From contig UREM01000007.1 of NCBI GenBank assembly GCA_900546775.1, positions 1-64,000 of the forward strand: DNA of 64,000 nucleotides, in the 5' to 3' direction. The notes under the pieces are model-generated. The model worked only from the letters and a program-made list of their open reading frames with translations. It made no database searches and was not told where the DNA came from. Of this stretch, positions 41,167 through 49,408 are shown in pieces. Positions within the stretch are counted from its first letter, which is position 1; every line of letters begins with the position of its first letter. Source of the stretch: an uncultured Collinsella sp. (GTDB lineage: Bacteria; Actinomycetota; Coriobacteriia; Coriobacteriales; Coriobacteriaceae). The position numbers and the translations under genes were made by a program.

Positions 41167-43413
41167 ATGTCCGAGACCATTCAGGACCTCTATACCAGCT
41201 TCTCCGAGCAGATGGAGCCCATCCAGGAGGACAGCCGCTACTTCCGCTATCTGTTTGAGATGGCGCAGGCCTCGGGCACCACGATCGAACAGCAGCGCGA
41301 GGAGCTCGTCAAGGTGGTGGACGAGGAATGGATCAGCATGATCGAGGACTCGCTCGACGCCATCAACACCATCATCGAAAAGCCGCGCCGCTTTATCACC
41401 ACCGAGGAAGAGGTGGTGCCGGTCTCGCTCGCCAAAAAGATCAGCGCCGACAGCGTTCGCCATCTGAGCCAAAACACGCAGTTTTTGGCGCCGAGCGACG
41501 ACGGCGGAGTTCACCCCACGCGCATCCTCAATGTCAATACCGTTGAGACCTACGACCTGTACGAGAACCGCTTTATCTACCACTTGATTCAGCGCCTGCT
41601 GACGTTTGTGGACAAGCGCACCGACGTGATCTTTTGGTCGACGGGCAACGAGATCCGCAACCGCTTTAAGATGCACAGCAAGATCGACGACGCGTACGAA
41701 GAGATCGAGTACAACGTCGAGATGACGGTCAAAAACCGCCAGAGCTTTGCCGAGAACGACGCCGACAACATGGACGTCTTTATGCGCATCGACCGCGTGC
41801 GTCGCCTGGTCATGGCGCTGCGCGGCGCGTCGTTCTGCCAGATCATGAACGGCTGCAGTGCGGTTCGCAGCCCCATCCAGCGCACCAACCTCATCATGAA
41901 GGACCCCAACTACCGCAAGTGCTACCAGCTGTGGCAGTTTATGGAGCGCTACGACAAGGTGGGCTACAACATCGATGTGCAGCAGCAGGCGCTGGCGTTC
42001 GATGACGAGTACATGGTGCAGATGTACACCAACCTCATTAACAACTACGCCGTCTTTAAGAGCCTGACCGACGATGAGCGCAACCTGCAGGAGCTCGAGA
42101 ACGTGCAACACGCACCGGTGGCGCCCAAGTTTATTAAGGAGATTAAGGAGGTGCAGGTTGATAGCCCCGACCTGCCCGACGTTGAGGTCCGTCGCGTGTT
42201 TGTGGAGGAGGTCACGCAGGCCCAGCTCGATGCCGAGCAGGCGCTGGCCGAGGCGCGCGAGCAGATCGAGGAGCTGCAGGGCCAGGTGAAATCCTGGAAG
42301 GTGCAGGCGCACGCGTTGACCGACGAGCGCGACGACCTGGCCGACGAACTGGACGAGGCCAAGACGCGCGAGCTGGCGTTGACGCAGCGCGCTCAGATGG
42401 CCGAGGCGGATGCCGAGGAACTGCGCGGCTCGCTGGAGGATGTCGAGGCGGGCAAGAAAGCTGCCGAGGCCGACGCTGTCGAGGCGCGTGAGACTGCGGC
42501 GGCGCAGCTGGCGCAGACGCGTGCCGAGGCAGATGCCGAGGTCGCGGCCGCTCGTGCCGACGCGGACGCCAAGGTTGCTGCCGCCGAGCAGGCAGCCTCC
42601 GAGCAGGTCGCGCAGGTCGAGAGTGACGCCGCTGCGGCCCTGGCTGCCAAGGTGGCCGCCGATGCCGCTGAGCTGCAGGCCGCCAAGGACGCAGCCGCGG
42701 CCGAGCTTGCCGGCGTGCGCGAGACGTGCGCCAAGGAAGTTGCCGAGCTGCATGCCAAGCTGGACGCCGCTCAGCTGCAGATTGAGGAAGCGCAGCTGAC
42801 GGCCGAGCGCGATGCTCGCGCCGCGCAGGAGGCGGCCGACGCCTCGGCAGCCGCAGCGGAGCAGGCGCTCGCCGACACCGTTGCCGCGGCTGAGGCGAAG
42901 GTCTCCGCCGCCCAGCAGGCCGCCGATGCCGCAATCGATGCTGCCCGTGCGGCCGCCGACTCTGCCGTTGAGCAGGCTGCGGTGGATGCCAACGAAAAGG
43001 TCGCCGCCGCTGCCGCCGAGCGCGACACCGCCACGCGTGCCGCCGAGGAGACCCGTGCCGACGCCGATGCACGCATTGCCGCGGCCGAGCTCGAGGCGGG
43101 GGAGCGCATCGAGCAGGAGGTCGCCGCCGTCCGTGCCGCTTGCGAGCGCGAGGTCGAAGCTGCTCGCGCGGAGATGCAGCAGCGCCTGGACGCGCTGGCG
43201 CAAGAGCTGGAGCGGGCCGAGCGCAACCGTGAGCGTGCCGAGCGCCGCGCCGAGGGCAACAGCCTGTCGCGCTATCTGCTGGCCCGCTTGCGCGGCGAGG
43301 CTGGCGAGGGCGTGGCCACCGCGCCTGACGAGGATGGCGCTTCTGCGGCGGATGCCACCGAGGCCGAGGTCGCTGCCGACCCCGAGACTTCCGCAAAGGA
43401 CGACGACAAGTGA
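41167..43413 (+). CDS. Large two-part protein: DUF2357-like N-terminal half, coiled-coil C-terminal half
   Basis: 748 aa. Residues 1-330 form a folded domain with NTVETYDLYENRFIYHLIQR and PNYRKCYQLWQFM, a pattern seen in DUF2357 proteins that partner McrB-like ATPases. The assignment is tentative and no PD-(D/E)xK nuclease motif is evident. Residues about 355-700 are an exceptionally Ala/Glu-rich heptad-like coiled coil, and the tail is acidic. No transmembrane segment. It is a likely partner of the ATPase encoded upstream and could be a scaffold of tens of nanometres. It overlaps the next gene (TGATG). Confidence 0.75.
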   Translation: MSETIQDLYTSFSEQMEPIQEDSRYFRYLFEMAQASGTTIEQQREELVKVVDEEWISMIEDSLDAINTIIEKPRRFITTEEEVVPVSLAKKISADSVRHLSQNTQFLAPSDDGGVHPTRILNVNTVETYDLYENRFIYHLIQRLLTFVDKRTDVIFWSTGNEIRNRFKMHSKIDDAYEEIEYNVEMTVKNRQSFAENDADNMDVFMRIDRVRRLVMALRGASFCQIMNGCSAVRSPIQRTNLIMKDPNYRKCYQLWQFMERYDKVGYNIDVQQQALAFDDEYMVQMYTNLINNYAVFKSLTDDERNLQELENVQHAPVAPKFIKEIKEVQVDSPDLPDVEVRRVFVEEVTQAQLDAEQALAEAREQIEELQGQVKSWKVQAHALTDERDDLADELDEAKTRELALTQRAQMAEADAEELRGSLEDVEAGKKAAEADAVEARETAAAQLAQTRAEADAEVAAARADADAKVAAAEQAASEQVAQVESDAAAALAAKVAADAAELQAAKDAAAAELAGVRETCAKEVAELHAKLDAAQLQIEEAQLTAERDARAAQEAADASAAAAEQALADTVAAAEAKVSAAQQAADAAIDAARAAADSAVEQAAVDANEKVAAAAAERDTATRAAEETRADADARIAAAELEAGERIEQEVAAVRAACEREVEAARAEMQQRLDALAQELERAERNRERAERRAEGNSLSRYLLARLRGEAGEGVATAPDEDGASAADATEAEVAADPETSAKDDDK

Positions 43414-44117
43414 TGAAGCACGTGCTCCGCGTGATCAACGTGTTAGCGACCGTGGTGATCCTCGTCGCCTTTGTGGTGCTGCTGCGCACGGTGTTCACGC
43501 CCGCCGGCGAGATCCCCACCATCATGGGCTACGGCTTTATGCGTACGCTGACCGGCTCGATGGAGCCGGCGATTCCCGTGCACTCGTTTATCGTCGTCGA
43601 TACCGACAACAGCCAGGCCTACCAGGTGGGCGATATCATCACCTTCCATTCGTCCGATGACGTGCTGGAGGGTTCGCTCAACACGCACCGCATCGTATCC
43701 GTGGAGGCCGCGTCCGACGGTTCGCCGGTCTACCACACCAAGGGTGACGCCAATCCGGTCGAGGACGCCGCACCCGTGCCCGCCGCCGATGTTGTGGGCC
43801 GCGTGGTCTTTGTCTCGGCAGGCCTGGGCGTTGTGGTGTCGCTGCTCACCAATCCGCTGCTGTTCTTTCCGCTTATCGTGGTGCCGCTGATCGTGCTGCT
43901 GCTGCTCGAGATTCGCCATATGGTCAAGACAACGCAAGAGGTGGCACGCGCCGAGGACGAGGCCGCCCTGCGCGCAGCCGTGGAGCAGATTCGCGAAAAA
44001 CGTCGCCGCGAGCAGGAAGGCCGGGACAGTGTCAAGGACCCAGGCGATGACGATCGTGCCCAGGGGCGTGCGGAAGCCGACCCCGACGCCCTCGACGATT
44101 CCAACCACTCGGCATAG
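43413..44117 (+). CDS. SipW-like signal peptidase I, second copy
   Basis: 234 aa. The N-terminal anchor is at about 8-27. Catalytic Ser49 is in LTGSMEPAIP, the ER-type His is in LNTHRIV, and the Asp box is KGDANP. A second strongly hydrophobic segment (LLFFPLIVVPLIVLLLLEI) is followed by a charged, probably cytoplasmic tail of about 65 residues. It is not a recent duplicate of the peptidase at 38664. The ATG overlaps the stop of the coiled-coil gene. Two such peptidases in one operon suggest separate client sets or processing steps. Confidence 0.92.
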   Translation: MKHVLRVINVLATVVILVAFVVLLRTVFTPAGEIPTIMGYGFMRTLTGSMEPAIPVHSFIVVDTDNSQAYQVGDIITFHSSDDVLEGSLNTHRIVSVEAASDGSPVYHTKGDANPVEDAAPVPAADVVGRVVFVSAGLGVVVSLLTNPLLFFPLIVVPLIVLLLLEIRHMVKTTQEVARAEDEAALRAAVEQIREKRRREQEGRDSVKDPGDDDRAQGRAEADPDALDDSNHSA

Positions 44118-44242
44118 CTCATCCGCACCTTTCGTCCCTACAATAGGGACGCTCGTAGATGTTCCGATTCGCCCGCTTTTCCATACCAATATTCGTGCTA
44201 CAGTTTGAGCGCTTTGTTGCCAATTGATTTCGGGGGAGTGGG

Positions 44243-45265
44243 ATGGAACAGGAGCGCTCGGCGCAGCGTGCACGTGAAAGGGCTTCGGTACCGATGACGG
44301 CGGCGTCCGATTTTATCGTGCCCGAGGGCACCGACGAGCTCAGCCGTAGCACCCGCCGCGCCTGGCGCGAGCGCCTTAACGATGCGTCGTCGCGCAAGAT
44401 GATCACGGGCGTCTTGGCTACGCTGGTGGGCGGTTCGTTTTGGGGCTTCTCGGGCACCAGCGCGAGCTTTCTGTTCGATACCTTCCACGTCGACACCTTG
44501 TGGCTTATGAGCGTGCGTCAGATTCTCGCCGGTCTACTCTTTATGGCCGTGGTTGTAACGCGCGACCGCGAGCGCCTGATTAAGCTCTGGACCACACCCG
44601 CCGACCGCAAACAGCTGCTGCTCTTTACCGCCTTTGGCCTGCTGTTCAACCAGTTTTGCTATCTTTCGGCCGTGCGCCTGACGAACGCCGGGACCGCGAC
44701 GGTGCTCCAGTGCCTGCAGCTCGTTATCATCATGGGCTACACCTGCGTGATCGATCGCCGCATGCCGCGTACTCGCGAAGTCATCGGCATTGGCCTGGCT
44801 CTGGGTGGAACCTTTTTAATCGCCACCGGCGGCGACCCCACCAGCCTGAATATCTCGCCGCTTGGCCTGGCAGCAGGTCTTATGTGTGCGGTCAGCGCCG
44901 CGTGTATGGCGGTGATTCCCGCCAAGATTCTGCCCGAATACGGCAGCCCCATCGTCACGGGCTCGGCAATGCTCACGGCGGGCGTGGTCTCGTGCGTCTT
45001 CGTGCAGCCTTGGGCGCATATGCCGGCGCTCGATGCCGCCGGTATCGAGGCACTCGCGGTGTTCGTGGTTATCGGCTCGTTTTTTGCTTACATGCTCTAT
45101 ATGCAGGGCGTTAAGGACATCGGCTCGGTGCGTGCGAGCCTCATCGGAACTGTGGAGCCGGTTTCGGCGACCATCACCAGCGCCGTGATGCTGGGCACAG
45201 TGTTTTTGCCGACCGACCTTATCGGCTTTGCCATGATCATCGTGATGATGTTTCTCACGGTGTAG
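44243..45265 (+). CDS. EamA/DMT-family transporter
   Basis: 340 aa. After a 50-residue polar N-terminal extension come ten hydrophobic segments arranged as two EamA repeats. The first starts ITGVLATLVGGSFWGFSG and the second LGLAAGLMCAVSAACMA. Conserved FLYLSAVxLTNAG-like (FCYLSAVRLTNAGTATVLQ) and SLIGTVEPVSATI motifs mark the DMT superfamily. The substrate is unknown, probably an amino acid or metabolite exporter. A GGGGGAG site precedes the ATG. It stands alone. Confidence 0.9.
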   Translation: MEQERSAQRARERASVPMTAASDFIVPEGTDELSRSTRRAWRERLNDASSRKMITGVLATLVGGSFWGFSGTSASFLFDTFHVDTLWLMSVRQILAGLLFMAVVVTRDRERLIKLWTTPADRKQLLLFTAFGLLFNQFCYLSAVRLTNAGTATVLQCLQLVIIMGYTCVIDRRMPRTREVIGIGLALGGTFLIATGGDPTSLNISPLGLAAGLMCAVSAACMAVIPAKILPEYGSPIVTGSAMLTAGVVSCVFVQPWAHMPALDAAGIEALAVFVVIGSFFAYMLYMQGVKDIGSVRASLIGTVEPVSATITSAVMLGTVFLPTDLIGFAMIIVMMFLTV

Positions 45266-45414
45266 CTGGTGCCGCCGCCAAGACAGAAAAGGTGTTGTGC
45301 CGCATTTTCGCCAATTGATGTCCGTGTCTGGAGTTTAGCTGTCGATGCTCAAAATGCCATAAACTAGTAACGTTATGGACTTTTTCATTGCGACTCAATT
45401 GCGAGGATTTCTTT

Positions 45415-47727
45415 ATGGCTGGTAATCACTTTAAGGGCAGCGATAGCGGCCGCCCTGCAGTTCCGCCGCGTCCGAACGGGGCTGGTAAGGCCGGCACGCC
45501 GGGCGGCGCTGGACAGGGCGGTCCCGGTAAGCGCGTGTCCCCGGGCGAGACGGCGATGTTTACCGCTCTGTACGAGCAGTCTCAAAAGGCAAAAAAGACC
45601 GGCCGTGCAAGAGGGAATGTCTTTGCGGGCGGTGCAACCTCCACGTCGCAGCCGAGCGGGGCTCCTTCGGTACCTGCGAACAACGCAGGTGCTGCCAACG
45701 TCGCGAATACCGCCGGCAACGTTAATGCCGGCAAGGCCGCCAACAATACTCCCTCTGCCGGTGGCGCGGGGCTTACGGGTAACCTTGGCACGATTTACAC
45801 CGGCGCCTCCGAGACTGGCACGTTCGCCCGCCTGGATGATAGCGGTGCCGAGTTTGCGGGCTCGGGTTCCAAGGAAGATTATTACGATTTTGGCTTGAAC
45901 TACGGTAGCGACGCTTCGTCGAGTTCGACCTCTGACGGTCTGGTCCGTCATCGCCATCGCAAGGGCGAGCGCAAAAAGCGTCACACCGGCGCCATTGTTG
46001 CCGCTGTGGTCGCGGTGCTTCTCGTTGCGCTTGGCGCAGGCGGCTTTATGCTGCTTAACTCGGCAAAGACCGTAAAGAGCGAAGCGAAGGAGGCTGTCGA
46101 GATCGTCGGTGGCCTTAAGGACAAGGTCACGTCGGGCGATTTTTCGACGCTGCCTGACGACGCGAAGAAGATCGATGAGCTCTGCGACAGCATGAAGGCG
46201 GAGACTTCGAGCCCGCTGTGGACGGCGGCTTCGTTTATCCCGGTGTATGGCAGCGATATCAATGCGGCCCGCACCATGATTGATGCCCTGTCCGATGTCT
46301 CGAGCAACGCGCTGGTTCCCATGGCCGACAACCTTTCGCAGGCCACGCCCGGCAAGTTGTTTCAGGACGGCATGATTAACGTGTCCGCGCTGCAGGCCGT
46401 TGCCGATTCGCTTTCCGATAGCTCCAAGGTGTTCAAGAGCGCCAACGAGAAGGTCCAGGGCATTGGCGATACTTATATTTCTCAGGTGACCGAGCTGGTC
46501 GATAAGGCCAAGGACGGCTTTGCCACCCTCAATGGCGCGGTTGACGCGGCGGAGAAGGTTGCCCCCGTCCTTCCCCAGATGCTCGGCGCCAACGGCCAGA
46601 CGCGCAACTACCTTGTGTACGCCATGAACAACGTCGAGATTCGTGCTTGCGGCGGCTTTGGCGGTTCGCAGGGCCTGATTTCGGTCACTGACGGCCAGAT
46701 GTCGATTGGCGAGTTTGTTCCCCGCATTGGACTCAGCGAGGATGAGGCAGTCGAGAGCGTCGACGAAGAGGATGAGGCGCTGTTCGGCAACCACAGTAAC
46801 CTGTACAACTCGGGCAATACCTATTCGCCTGATTGGCCCCGCAACTCGCAGCGTGTCGCCGCGCTGTGGAAGTCCCAGTATGGACAGGACGTTGATGGCG
46901 TCATCGGTATCGACCCGGTGTTCCTGCAGTATCTGCTGGGCCTGGTCGGTAACGTGTCACTGCCCGATGGTACGGTCGTCGACGGTACCAACGCGGCGAA
47001 GGTTCTCATGCACGATGTGTATTGGAACTATCCGGTCGAGGAGTCGGACGGCATCTTTGCGGCTGTTGCCAGCGCTGCCTTCGACAAGATTCTTGGCGGT
47101 ATCGGCGATGTCGATGTTACGAAGCTTGTCGGCGCCGTTGAGCGCGGTGCCGAAGAGGGCCGTCTGATTGCTTGGATGAGAAACGATGATGAGCAGAATG
47201 CCATCAAAGAGACGGGCATTGACGCTTCGCTGCCCGATCCGGATGATCCGAGTGCCGATCCCGTTGCCGGCGTTTACTTTAACAACCTGAGCTTCTCCAA
47301 GCTCGACTGGTACCTGAACGCCGACACACAGATTGGCCAGGGCGTGAAGAACGGCGACGGCACGTGCTCCTATCGCATCACCGTTACCCTGACGAACATC
47401 ATGACGCAGGAGGAGGCCGGCAAGCTGCCCGACTACGTCGCGGCGAGCGCGCCCGATGCCGCGCGCGACGACGAGCGTCTGAATGTCTCACTGTTTGCCC
47501 CGACGGGCGGCAACATCAGTGACCTTACGGTTGAGGGCACCCAGTTTGGTCTTGGCGCCGCTACGTGGCATGGAATCCCCTTCTATTCGGGCACCGTTGA
47601 CCTGCATGCTGGCGAGACGACGACGATCACGTATACGCTGACCACGTCGGCCGAGGCGGGGGACAAGCCGCTTACGCTGCGTCAGACTCCTACATGCCAG
47701 GCGGCTCGCGACGGCGCGTCGGCGTAG
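45415..47727 (+). CDS. DUF4012 domain-containing membrane protein
   Basis: 770 aa. Residues 1-190 are Gly/Ala/Asn-rich, low-complexity and presumably cytoplasmic, with a basic stretch (RHRHRKGERKKRH) before one transmembrane segment (about 196-218, GAIVAAVVAVLLVALGAGGF). The exterior DUF4012 part contains NYLVYAMNNVEIRACGGFGG, the family hallmark (polymer-like N-x-E-x-R-x-x-G-G-F-G-G). The family is often found near exopolysaccharide or envelope genes. The next gene, glmM, supplies a peptidoglycan precursor, in line with an envelope role. The start at 45415 is preferred (GAGGA site). Confidence 0.85.
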   Translation: MAGNHFKGSDSGRPAVPPRPNGAGKAGTPGGAGQGGPGKRVSPGETAMFTALYEQSQKAKKTGRARGNVFAGGATSTSQPSGAPSVPANNAGAANVANTAGNVNAGKAANNTPSAGGAGLTGNLGTIYTGASETGTFARLDDSGAEFAGSGSKEDYYDFGLNYGSDASSSSTSDGLVRHRHRKGERKKRHTGAIVAAVVAVLLVALGAGGFMLLNSAKTVKSEAKEAVEIVGGLKDKVTSGDFSTLPDDAKKIDELCDSMKAETSSPLWTAASFIPVYGSDINAARTMIDALSDVSSNALVPMADNLSQATPGKLFQDGMINVSALQAVADSLSDSSKVFKSANEKVQGIGDTYISQVTELVDKAKDGFATLNGAVDAAEKVAPVLPQMLGANGQTRNYLVYAMNNVEIRACGGFGGSQGLISVTDGQMSIGEFVPRIGLSEDEAVESVDEEDEALFGNHSNLYNSGNTYSPDWPRNSQRVAALWKSQYGQDVDGVIGIDPVFLQYLLGLVGNVSLPDGTVVDGTNAAKVLMHDVYWNYPVEESDGIFAAVASAAFDKILGGIGDVDVTKLVGAVERGAEEGRLIAWMRNDDEQNAIKETGIDASLPDPDDPSADPVAGVYFNNLSFSKLDWYLNADTQIGQGVKNGDGTCSYRITVTLTNIMTQEEAGKLPDYVAASAPDAARDDERLNVSLFAPTGGNISDLTVEGTQFGLGAATWHGIPFYSGTVDLHAGETTTITYTLTTSAEAGDKPLTLRQTPTCQAARDGASA

Positions 47728-47810
47728 GGTTTTTCTGGTAGCGCAGATAATCGAGTACCATTTTGGGGCGGACAGGCAATCTGTTCGCCCCTATTTTGTA
47801 AGGAGAGCGC

Positions 47811-49142
47811 ATGAAGTACTTTGGCACCGACGGCTTTCGCGGTGAGGCCAACGTTGGGCTGACGGTAGAGCACGCTTATAAGATTGGCCGTTTTGTGGGC
47901 TGGTATTACGGCGCCAACCGCGAGCGCAAGGCGCGCGTGATCGTGGGCAAGGACACCCGTCGCTCGAGCTATATGTTCGAGGCGGCGCTGGTGAGCGGCC
48001 TGGTCGCGAGCGGTGTGGACGCCTATATGCTGCACGTGATCCCCACGCCGGGCGTGGCGCATCAGACCGTGGAGGGCTGCTTCGATTGCGGCATCATGAT
48101 CAGTGCGAGCCACAACCCGTTTTGCGATAACGGCATTAAGCTCGTCAACAGCGACGGCTTTAAGATGGACGAGGACGTACTGGAGCTCATCGAGGACTAC
48201 ATCGATGGCAAGAGCGAGGTACCGCTGGCAACGGGCAACCACATTGGCGCCACGGTGGACTACATGCAGGGTCGCAACCGCTATATTGCCTCGCTCATCG
48301 CCAGCGCGAACTTTTCGCTGCAGGGCGTCAAGATCGGTATTGACTGCGCCAACGGCTCGGCTTCCTCGGTGGCCAAGCCGGTGTTCGACGCACTGGGTGC
48401 CGACGTGCGCGTGATCAACGCCGCGCCCGATGGCTTTAACATCAACGTCGACTGCGGCTCCACGCATATGGAGCGCCTGCAGCGCCACGTGGTGGAGCAG
48501 GGGCTGGACGTGGGCTTTGCCTACGACGGCGATGCCGACCGCTGCCTGGCCGTGGATGAGCGCGGTCGCGTGGTAGACGGCGACCAGATCCTGTACGTGT
48601 GCGGCGTGTATCTGAACAAGCACGGGCGACTCTCGGGCGGTACCGTGGTGCCGACGATTGCCAGCAACTTTGGCCTGGTCAAGTCGCTGGAGCTTGCCGG
48701 TCTGAGCGCCGTGACCAGCGGCGTGGGCGACCGTCACGTGTATGCCAAGATGCGCGAGGGCGGCTACAGCCTGGGTGGCGAGCAGACGGGCCATACGATC
48801 TTTGGCGATATCGAGCGCACGGGCGACGGCATTATGACCTCGCTGCGCGTGATGGAAGTGATTCGTGCCGAGCGCGAGACGCTCTCGCAGCTCACGGCTC
48901 CGTGCAAGCTGCTGCCGCAGGCGCAGGTGGCCGTGCACGTGGCGGACAAGGACGCCGCGCTCGAGAACATGGGCGTGCAGAATGCCATCGCCGAGGCCGA
49001 GGCCGCGCTGGCAGGCGAGGGCCGCGTACTGGTGCGCAAGAGCGGAACCGAGTCGGTGATCCGCGTTTTGGCCGAAGCCCCCGACCAAGCCGCCGCCGAC
49101 GCCGCCATGAAGCGCATCGCCAACGCGCTCGAGGCTCTGTAG
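47811..49142 (+). CDS. glmM: Phosphoglucosamine mutase GlmM
   Basis: Converts glucosamine-6-phosphate to glucosamine-1-phosphate for UDP-GlcNAc synthesis. 443 aa, the normal length. It begins KYFGTDGFRG, has the phospho-Ser100 loop ISASHNPFCDNG, the Mg-binding DGDADR motif, the sugar-binding GGEQTGH and the C-terminal phosphate-binding RKSGTESVIRV. AAGGAG precedes the ATG. A perfect hairpin overlaps the stop codon. Confidence 0.96.
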   Translation: MKYFGTDGFRGEANVGLTVEHAYKIGRFVGWYYGANRERKARVIVGKDTRRSSYMFEAALVSGLVASGVDAYMLHVIPTPGVAHQTVEGCFDCGIMISASHNPFCDNGIKLVNSDGFKMDEDVLELIEDYIDGKSEVPLATGNHIGATVDYMQGRNRYIASLIASANFSLQGVKIGIDCANGSASSVAKPVFDALGADVRVINAAPDGFNINVDCGSTHMERLQRHVVEQGLDVGFAYDGDADRCLAVDERGRVVDGDQILYVCGVYLNKHGRLSGGTVVPTIASNFGLVKSLELAGLSAVTSGVGDRHVYAKMREGGYSLGGEQTGHTIFGDIERTGDGIMTSLRVMEVIRAERETLSQLTAPCKLLPQAQVAVHVADKDAALENMGVQNAIAEAEAALAGEGRVLVRKSGTESVIRVLAEAPDQAAADAAMKRIANALEAL

Positions 49143-49170
49143 TTACGCGGTTTTACCAAACCGCGTAACT
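49141..49170 (+). terminator. Hairpin at the end of glmM
   Basis: AGTTACGCGGTTT pairs perfectly with AAACCGCGTAACT around TACC, immediately after the stop. No T run follows, so it may serve as an mRNA end or processing hairpin rather than a classic terminator. Confidence 0.6.
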
Positions 49171-49186
49171 GCTCGACGCTGCAAAC

Positions 49187-49281
49187 GACCCCAAGCGGCA
49201 ATCTGACGTTCAATTTCAAGGGCGCGACCAGAAGGTCAGCGCCCTTTCATTTCACGTCACCTTGCTCGCTTGGGGTCGTTT
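49187..49281. repeat. Intergenic inverted repeat related to positions 1-52 and 52577-52667
   Basis: AAACGACCCCAAGCG (about 49187-49201) is the reverse complement of CGCTTGGGGTCGTTT (about 49268-49282), with an AGGGCGC/GCGCCCT stem and T-rich run in between. The right part TTTCACGTCACCTTGCTCGC equals bases 18-37 of the window. Confidence 0.6.
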
Positions 49282-49344
49282 TCGCTGACGTTGCCAAGAC
49301 ACTAGCGTCAACGAACTAGTCATTGGGTACCTAGTTATTGGGTG

Positions 49345-49386
49345 AAAAAAGGGGACGCTGCGGATTGGTTCCGCGGCGTCCCCTTT
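49345..49386 (-). terminator. Terminator of the M32 carboxypeptidase gene
   Basis: On the minus strand AAAGGGGACGCCGCGG pairs (one mismatch) with CCGCAGCGTCCCCTTT, followed by TTTTCACC. Confidence 0.85.
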
Positions 49387-49408
49387 GCGTTGGCGTGTCG
49401 GTTATGCC

